DNA of 64,000 bases from Anisus vortex. Lineage: Eukaryota > Mollusca > Gastropoda > Planorbidae. Every line of letters starts with the position of its first letter. Position 1 is the first letter of the stretch. The stretch covers positions 43,360,226 to 43,424,225 of the forward strand of contig OX421497.1 of NCBI GenBank assembly GCA_949126835.1, written 5' to 3'. This document shows positions 56,523-64,000 of the stretch, one piece after another. The notes below the pieces were generated by a model, which did not search any database, was not told where the DNA came from, and saw only the letters and a list, made by a program, of their open reading frames with translations. Both the position numbers and the translations under genes were made by a program.

Positions 56523-59500
56523 ATGTTGCACTGGGCAATACATAAGTATTTAGTGTGGACTTATATTTACCTAGCTCTGAAAGAGTTCACAGTTTTGAAA
56601 AATGATTGTGACAGTGGCACACATTTAATTCAACCATCAAAAAATAAGCAAACAGTTTTTGAAGGCATTTGGAAATGTAAACATTTGTTTAAACATGGAT
56701 CTCAAAATATTTCAAAGCTGCAGAGAAACCCAAAATGGCTGTCAAAAAGAAACACAAACAATTTCACATTACTTATAGAAAAAAAGACTTCACCAAGAAA
56801 TGGAAAATCCAGTTCGATGATAAAATCTAAAAAACTGTCATTTTTTCATCATTCTGTTAGAAAAAAGACTTTGTTAATGGCATTCAATTTAGAGTCAGCC
56901 ACAAAAGAAAAAGATTATGATATCCTATTGAAAAATATGCCATTGTTGCAAATAATATGTCATATTATATTTACACAATTATTAATGTACAGAACAATCA
57001 TTGAAAACATATATTTGAGCTGTTTGAAAAATCATGATTTTATAATTGATTTATTAACAGCCAGTATGTTAATAAGGCTTGCATGCATCATAAAAAAATC
57101 ATTGTCAAAGTCAAAGTTAAATGCTTTCTCAGCTTTGCTTTCTAAATTAACAGTTACAATTTTAAATAATGAACCAACAATGCTACAATTTGATTTGTGT
57201 CATTTAAAAGCTAAACAGAAAATCAGTGAAAACCCTATACATAAAAAGCAGATTTTGTCCTCACCTTTTTCATCTTGTCATATTTTTGAATGGTTTGTGT
57301 ATCCCGTATTTGACATCACCAGGCTAGCATCCTACAGACCTCTCATGGGGCTAGACAGTCCTGTTTCTTTCTTAAGTCTCTCAGGCGCCGGTTTCAGCTA
57401 CTCTGGAAACGGCCACGCCATCGTGTGTCAAGGTTGTGGCAGCGTCAATGAATTGCAGCAGATAACGCTGGATCCTTCCAGTCCCGCTTATCACCATCAA
57501 GGGTGCGCCTTTGCACAACCGGATCCTCAACTGTTAACTGACAACATTGAGGCTGATTCTGCCACAAGTTCACAGGATGTGTTAGGAGCTGGCAGCTCAT
57601 CTGAAGCTTCAGTTGCAAGTCATTCACAGTTGAGTAAGTAATGTGGCAATGTTCATTTAATTTACTATTGAAGCTTACTTTTAGGCTTATTTTTATAGAG
57701 CATGGAATTATACTTTATATAATAATAGTATTCATGTACAATATTTACAGCAAATAATGATAATACAGATTTCCCTTTTTTTTTCTTCTCTTCAAAAATC
57801 AATGTGTAAAAAATCAATAACATGTCACATTTTGTTTAATTTTTAAAAATCTATAATATCCTTCTTAGATGGTTCATCCATGGATGTTAATTCATCCAAA
57901 AATTGTGTATTTCCCCCTATGTTGTAGTCCTATATAGATGTTGCATTCACCTGTAGATGTTTTTGTTAATCTATAGATATTGTAGCCACAAGTATATCTG
58001 AACTGGCCACACCCCGTGAGCTGTTAGCACAACAATCTTCGTCGAGCATCGCCCCTCATTTAGATTCAACTGTCAGGGGTGCCAGTGTTCTTCAAGGTGC
58101 TTCCCAGAGTGTCCCAACCCTGGGGCACCCTTCCTACCCAATTTACCTTAGTCTGCAAAAAAGGCTAGAAAGCTTTGCCAGGTGGCCTGTACCTCACATT
58201 CAGAACTCTAAGGATCTAGCTGAAGCTGGTTTTTTTTATGCTGGTAAGTATTTTTTATGGGTTTATTCAGTTAAAAAAATCAAAACAAACACTTACTAAC
58301 TAATTTGTTTTGTTAATTAGAAGAAACAATTCAGGCTCTTGTATAAAATTAAAGTGTATCTACAAAGTAAGTAAGTTAGTAAGTATAAATACATTTAGGA
58401 TGTTTTCAAACATTTCATAAAACATTAAATCAACATATTTGCTAACACTAACATTGAAAAACAATTTTTTAATTACATAAAACTATCATTTTAAAGATGA
58501 CATTTGTAATTCATATTTAAGATTTTTCTTAAGCTTTTTTTTCAAATCCTTGGACTGTCTATTTCAAAGACTACACTTGTTAATTAATATATAATTATAT
58601 TTATGTTTAACCCTATAATATATTAATTACCATGGGCTCCTTCTAACTTTGCATCTATTGACTATTTACAGGCTATGTAGATTGTGTTCGGTGCTTTCAG
58701 TGTGGCTTAGGCCTCAGATCCTGGAAGCCTGGTGACAATGTCAATACCGAGCATGAGAGATTTAGGCCATCCTGTCCATTTCTCAGAGCCCAAAGAAACC
58801 AAGGGACTTTGGATTTACCTCAAGCACTTCACGATACCGCTACAGACACTTCAAGTCAAGGTTTGATGCCATCCAGCTTTTTAATGTGTATAGTTTTATT
58901 ACTTATATTGAACATAAAATGATGTTTCCGCTATTATATATAGCTGTTGAATGAGAGCTTGTTATTTCTCAGTGGTCATTTACAAAGTAGTAAAAAAAAG
59001 TGTCACCATTCGGACCAAACTGATCTTAGGGTTAGTGAAGCAGTGTTTACCAGTTTCTGTGGCTACAGCTTACTAGGGGATGTGTGGCCAGCACAATGCT
59101 TTACCCCAACAAATTCCAGGTACCCATCAGAGCTGGGTAGACTCAGGGACACCCTCAAATCCTGGGAAAAAAATCCTAGTCTCCAGCAGGATTTGAACCC
59201 AGCACTTTCGGATCGCCAGTTGAATGCGATGCCGCACGGCCATCGTGACCCATATATAGAGTGGTGGCCACTGTTTATTTACCTATCACTATCAAAGCTG
59301 ACTACTTAAAGTCAAAATAGCTTTGTTAACCTTTTTTTTATCCATAAAACCTTTTGAATAGACAGTTTATGATACTGAATATAATTAGTAATACTATCAC
59401 CATTATTAGTTTGTAAAAGTCAAGGATAATTAACTTTGCTTTAAATAAAAAATTAAGGTCTCAAGTTTAATTTTCTTGAATGTTTCAGTGGTGATCATTT

Positions 59501-62500
59501 GTTTGCTATCATCTTAAGAAAGTTAACATTTTAAAAATTGTTTTTATCATTTTAAAATGTTTAGTTTTAAAAAAAATGTATTTGAGGTTAAGTTTTCTTC
59601 TTTTCTTCTCTAAATTGTAAGAGAAAAAATTGGACAAAATAAAACCAACAATAAAAATTTTTGTTAAAGAATCCAATGCTGCAAGGTCATAATGAATTGA
59701 GAACTAAAATTTATTAAATTAAAGTGTAAAATGTTCGAAATATGTGAATGTATATTCAGCACAGAGACATATTGATTAGTTTATTAGTAAATCTCCATTT
59801 CACATGTAAAATGAACAGATAAACAACAAATGGTAACATTCACTGGGCCCAATATGTACCTTTGAAAACTACGGAATAACAGTTTTACCGTTGTTTTTCA
59901 ATGCTCAAAACCAAGCATACAAATGGGGCTAGTGAAGCTTATGTAACCAATGTCATGCAAGGGGATTGTGTGGCTGGTACAATGCCTGGCCACATAACTT
60001 TTTTTTAAACAGCAGGTATTTTATTAAGGTTGGTTAGACTCAGGGATACTATTTTAAACAGTGACGAAAATCTGGTGCTTAATCTCAATTTGTACCCACA
60101 CCCTAAGATTGGTAATCTAAAATTTCTACCACTACACCACTTTGTCTCAGAGAATAGAAGAAAATTTGTTTCTATTTGACTTCTTAATGCACTAATTTTC
60201 TCGCTAATGATACTTTGGTTACATTTTTCCTCAATTCACCAATTTCTTTGTTTACAGCCAGGATGCTGCTAGACAATCAAAGCAGGGTTCAACCTTCTGT
60301 TGGCCAAACAAGCTCCAGTAGTAACAGGACAGTTTCTCAAACATCTAGCCTGCAGGCTGACTCTATAAACCTCGCAGCTTCTGCTCGGAGATACACTCAG
60401 GAATCTCCGGACGGTGCCACCGCTGCTCCAACTGTAGGAGGTAATGCTTTGGTCTATTTTTGGTTCTATATATTTTGTTCTTTTTCTCTTTGAGGTCACC
60501 AAAGGCATTAGCTTCTCAACCTGTGATGTGCTTAACTTATGCAGGGGACAGGTTGTGGAGTACAAGAGTGCAACATTAGTGATGTGGAAAGCGGATGCAA
60601 TAATCTTCTTTATAGAAGGGGCGTCTGTAATGTATAAGATAAAAAACACACACCAAAAAGAAAGGGTTAAAAATAAAGCAATTGTTGAAGCGGTGTTGAT
60701 ATTGAAAAAAAAATATCTCTTCAAAGAGTACAGGAAAAGGTTGGGAGCCACTAATATATTTTGTAAAATGTGTTTAAAACTAAAATAAGAAAGAAATTGT
60801 GTTATAATAGTGTCTTAGAGATAAGAACGTACCAAGGACCAATAAGGAGGTTCGAGAAAAATGTTTCCAATACCAGGTATTCTTGTAGGAAAAAGAACCC
60901 TTTTTTCTTCGCCCGAAACGTCCAGCCTAAATATGAGTATCTAATATATATAGATCTATATATTTTTTCAATAAATATTTTTGTTTTTCTATCTATGTAC
61001 AGTATAGGTTTATCACCCCCCCTCCCCCCCCCCCCCTCCCCATATAATACAGTTTAGCTTTGTATGTGGACATTAAAAGTCCTTAGAGATTTTTTAAAGA
61101 AAAAACTTCTCTGTGATACTAAGGAAATACATATACCACAGCAAGAACATTTTTAATTCATTTAAGAATTCTTTTTTTTTTTTAGACATTCAATTCAAGC
61201 AGTTAATGTGATTATTTAATGGAAAACTAAGATGTCGTTAAAAGTTTACATTATATTCCGTTTTGTGGTTACTTTGTCAAATTTTTCATGTGAGATGTTT
61301 TCTTGCTGTTTAGAAAGCACTTCAGAAGATGAGTCAGATGAACAGTGTGATGGCGCTACTCAATTATTGCCTGCTGTTAGTTCAGGTCAAGCTTCACAGT
61401 CATCTGAAGGTAGGAATAGTGATTCATCATGCCATACTTGTTTAAATTTGTATTCAAAATAATTTCTGTCCATCAAGTAAATGTTCATACATAATAAATA
61501 ACTCTAGTTCAGGATATTTTGTAACGGGTTTCAAAATATATAAAAAATTATTATTTTGCTAAATTTTACGATGGCCTATACATTTTTTCATCAGTTATGA
61601 TGATATCAAAATAATAATTTACAGTTTTGGTATTGGTTTGAGATAAACTGTTCTTTATTTCAAAAGTCAATTATTAGAAATCAATTTCTTCTTCTTCTTC
61701 GTTCTCAAATGTTATGATTGGGAGGATTCAGACAACAAGTCCAATAGTTGTAATGAACTGCGCCGTGGCTGTCAGTTGCTCTAGTCCACCGAACAGTTTG
61801 TCCTTGAAGGTAGCCCCCAGGGGCCAAAAGGCTGACCGGGTAGAAAGATACAGAGGGCAGGTCTGAAGGACATGCTCCGCATTTTCGGGAGCTGTTTCGC
61901 AGGGGCACATTTCGCTTGCTCCGATTCGTAGTTTGCGGAACATGTGTTGCTCTAGCCTGTTGTGACCAGTCCTTAGTCTGAAGATAATGTCTTGAAATTG
62001 GCAGGAGAGTTTGTAGTAAGCATCAATCTTTGGGTTGTTTTGTTGCAGCTCAGACCATTTTTCGGATTCATTCCTTTTGAGTATTGCCTTTATTTCTTCG
62101 GGGTGTAGAGATGGGTCTGTCTGGTTTTGTCTGCCTCCAGCTTTAGCTAAGGTGTCGGCAGTGTCATTTCCATAATTCATTTAGATTTTCTCACTAAAAA
62201 TACAATTATTTATAAATATTTCTTCTTCAGACTGTTAAAATTAAAAAATGTATTACAATTGGCATGCCTAACAACATTTGTTCAGGGTTCATACTCTGTC
62301 TGGAAAATGTCTGGTATTTAAACAAATGCATTTCAGACTTTATAATGTCCGGAAAATTGGTACTTTTTCACCAAAGCCCCCCCAAAAAAAATCTAAAATA
62401 TGTCTGGTAAAATTGCCACAATCATTGTTGCCAGTCACACTAGCTGGGGTAAGGGCCAACCACAAGTCGCCAGATTCTCTCTGTCCTAAGCCATTTTCTC

Positions 62501-63242
62501 TAGTTGGTTCCAGTTATAACCTGTAAAGGATATTATATTTCCATTCCGTCCCCCACCCCCATTCTCTCTCTCTTTTTTTTCCAAAACAAAATCTGTTCTT
62601 ATATTTCTATTTTTTTTACTTTTAATTTTTTATTTTAAGATTTCTCAAAACAGTTAAAGGCCTCTATAGAATGAACTGAGCTTAGTTGTAAATTTTTTTT
62701 AGCTTTTAACTTTTTATTTCATTTTCTATGTTTGTGAGTCAATGTTAAATGAATTTGTTTTTGCTGCAATTCTTGAAATTTTTGGTTTTCTCCTGAAATT
62801 GTTATTTGAGTTTGGTGCTGTCACCCTGTTTAAATGAAGAGTCAGATTCAGGCCAAGCTGCAAAAGCTTGCATGAATTCACAATTAAAGTGCTTAGTAGT
62901 GTAACTAGTGTCAGTGAAAACTATTAGGCCTATTCCTGAATTCATCATTAAAACTTTTATATAACAAAAAAAAATTGTACAATTGAGGCCAGGTAGCAAC
63001 ATCTGTTTTTCTTCTCTGCAGCCAGAGCTGTTGATATGACAATAACCAAGTCTTTGTTGGACAAGGAGAACCTGTTACTCCATCAGCTCCTGACATGCAA
63101 GGTGTGCAGAGTGGAGCCCATCAAGGATCTCTTCCTGCCGTGCGGGGACCTTTACACCTGTGCCAGATGCTCTCAGCTACTGACCCACTGTCCAGTTTGC
63201 AAGAAGAGAATTATGGGTACTGTTACCATCTACTTTTCTTGA
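56523..63242 (+). CDS. Inhibitor-of-apoptosis-like protein B (two BIRs + RING)
   Basis: Six-exon model, 685 aa: 56523-57633, 57986-58243, 58672-58860, 60258-60440, 61314-61409, 63022-63242; all five introns are phase 1. Residues 1-266 are a Lys-rich region with no domain I recognise. BIR1 (~267-330, RLASYRPLMGLD...GAGFSYSGNG) is degenerate: CQGC at 302-305 and Cys328 are in place, but the ligand His is Ala322, with His at 324-325. BIR2 (~429-495) is canonical (RLESFARWP, AEAGFFYAG, CFQCGLGLRSWKPGD, EHERFRPSC) and is split by an intron at the same point as in gene A. Exons 4-5 are Ser/Gln-rich linkers. The RING (638-672) again has Asp655 in PCGDLYTC. The donor after exon 3 (GTTTGA) is weak. 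A further small exon between 61410 and 63021 cannot be excluded. Likely E3 ligase and apoptosis or innate-signalling regulator by family. Confidence 0.87.
59005..59255 (-). mobile_element. SINE family 1 copy in intron 3 of IAP gene B
   Basis: Reverse orientation, nearly full length, from CATTCGGACCAAACTGATC through CAGAGCTGGGTAGACTCAGG to the head (B box complement GGATTTGAACCCAGC, A-box side GAATGCGATGCCGC). Confidence 0.88.
59925..60155 (-). mobile_element. Old SINE family 1 copy
   Basis: Strongly diverged but collinear with the family: GGGGCTAGTGAAGC, GGGGATTGTGTGGCTGGTAC, TTAGACTCAGGGATAC, then a degenerate head. Confidence 0.6.
60594..60646 (+). mobile_element. SINE family 2 terminal fragment
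   Basis: TGCAATAATCTTCTTTATAG, AAGGGGCGTCTGTAATG and a TATAAGATAAA tail, in intron 4 of IAP gene B. Confidence 0.75.
61688..62170 (-). mobile_element. 5'-truncated second copy of the EN-RT-RNase H retrotransposon
   Basis: Nearly identical to 42357-42840 of the complete copy, including the (GAA)n tail. The frame from 62180 to 61728 encodes the end of RNase H from GNDTADTLAKAGGRQNQTDP to ATAQFIT.IGLVV, with about seven amino-acid differences from copy 1 and no stop. Homology ends abruptly at about 62170. It lies in intron 5 of IAP gene B, antisense to the gene. I found no convincing target duplication. Confidence 0.93.
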
Positions 63243-64000
63243 CTTAGCCCTCAGTCTGGAGACAGGTCTTCATTTGTGTGGTCCAGTTTTGGATACCACT
63301 GGTGTAGTTACAAAGCTGTGCCTTTGACTTTGTTGGGAGCCTGCATCTTGGAGAAATGCAAATCATTGGCTCTAACGCTCAACTTATCAAGCTTACCTAA
63401 AGGGTGGCACCGTTTCATTGGTCCCATGCAAGAGTACAGGATGTCTTTGAAACACTGGATCAATGTTTCCCCAGAAATGACAGCACCAGTGCTGTGTTAC
63501 TTCAGAGTAAGAATGTCCCTAGCACACTAATTAATCTTTATGTTATGATTTTGAATGCTTTTTCTCAACTGTAAGTTATAGTCCTTCACCACCACTATAT
63601 GTGACGCAACCCCACGAAACGGTACGGAAGTCGGTAAAACTGATTTTTCCATAAATGCAAAAAATGTGAAGAAAAGGGTCCTAGGTCGTTTTTTAGATTA
63701 TTATTGATTTGTAATGTTGAATGCCTTAACTTATAGCTGCGAAATTTTCAAGCTCAAATGATTTTTAGAAATTACTAAAAAATTTGTTTTTATGCAAATT
63801 TTGTCTAAAATCACGCAAAATGTCCTCTAAACATTAAATTGTTAAAACTTATAATAAATATTACTTAAAACATTTAAAACTTTAACAGCTTGTGTATTAA
63901 TTCATTATCATAATGTTTGTAAGATTTCATGACGATTGGTTAATATTTGTTTGTCCTGGAAATAATTAATTATCTGTTGCAATGCTAAATTTAAAAAAAT
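63243..64000. other. 3' flank of IAP gene B
   Basis: Presumed 3' UTR then non-coding DNA. A frame at 63276-63530 has no domain and is not supported. Confidence 0.4.

Noticed and set aside
60269..60751. 160-codon minus-strand frame
   Set aside because: It overlaps IAP gene B exon 4 and intronic SINE sequence, with no domain; chance frame.
61688..62185. Target duplication for the truncated retrotransposon copy
   Set aside because: The best flanking match (AATCAATTT versus AATTCATTT) is imperfect and could be chance, so I did not claim one.
62830..62890. Additional exon of IAP gene B between exons 5 and 6
   Set aside because: The frame resembles the linker (ESDSGQAAKA) but lacks a convincing donor, and the phase already joins exon 5 to exon 6.
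63276..63530. 84-codon frame after IAP gene B
   Set aside because: No domain, no splice sites and no relation to the preceding gene; more likely 3' flank.

Overview
The window looks like AT-rich, intron-rich animal DNA, most likely from a heterobranch gastropod of the planorbid type (Biomphalaria/Bulinus-like). The reasons are: two minus-strand genes built like molluscan FREP/VIgL immune lectins (signal peptide exon, FREP-style Ig domain, coiled coil); two BIR+RING genes of the inhibitor-of-apoptosis (IAP) family; a polydactyl C2H2 zinc-finger gene; and a very heavy load of tRNA-derived SINEs, LINE 3' ends, hAT MITEs, a P-like element and foldback elements. The organism call is inference; the gene calls rest on domains and splice phases read by eye.

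Layout. 1-5.5 kb: repeats only (a split minisatellite, a 1.27-kb hAT-like element, a small MITE, SINEs). 5.57-11.37 kb (+): two-exon C2H2 gene with 14 fingers, with a decayed finger remnant at 12.45 kb. 12.6-24.7 kb: no gene; MITEs, SINEs, a 1.2-kb CT-rich minisatellite and a 23-bp LINE micro-insertion. 24.7-27.7 kb (-): FREP-like Ig/coiled-coil gene whose coiled-coil exon is interrupted by a 1.1-kb P-like element carrying a THAP reading frame and flanked by a perfect 8-bp duplication. 27.7-35.3 kb: LINE fragments, duplicated segments, (TA)n tracts. 35.3-40.9 kb (-): complete four-exon gene (369 aa) made of signal peptide, Ig, coiled coil and a ~205-aa C-terminal domain that I cannot assign to the fibrinogen, C-type lectin or galectin families. 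This is the best candidate in the window for an undescribed immune-receptor type. 41.6-46.7 kb: a decayed LINE end, then a 4.35-kb endonuclease-RT-RNase H retrotransposon with an 11-bp target duplication. 48.1-51.7 kb (+): IAP gene A (one BIR + RING). 56.5-63.2 kb (+): IAP gene B (degenerate BIR, canonical BIR, RING). Both RINGs carry Asp in place of the usual His.

Functional reading. The window pairs two themes known to be expanded in molluscs: secreted Ig-plus-recognition-domain proteins (humoral recognition) and BIR/RING proteins (apoptosis and innate signalling). Transposable elements have visibly reshaped these genes. One Ig gene is truncated and takes its last 15 residues from a transposon terminal repeat, introns host MITEs and foldback elements, and a LINE copy is inserted inside IAP gene B. 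An over-represented palindrome, TAGGCCTA, recurs across non-coding DNA throughout the window and is not explained by any annotated repeat.
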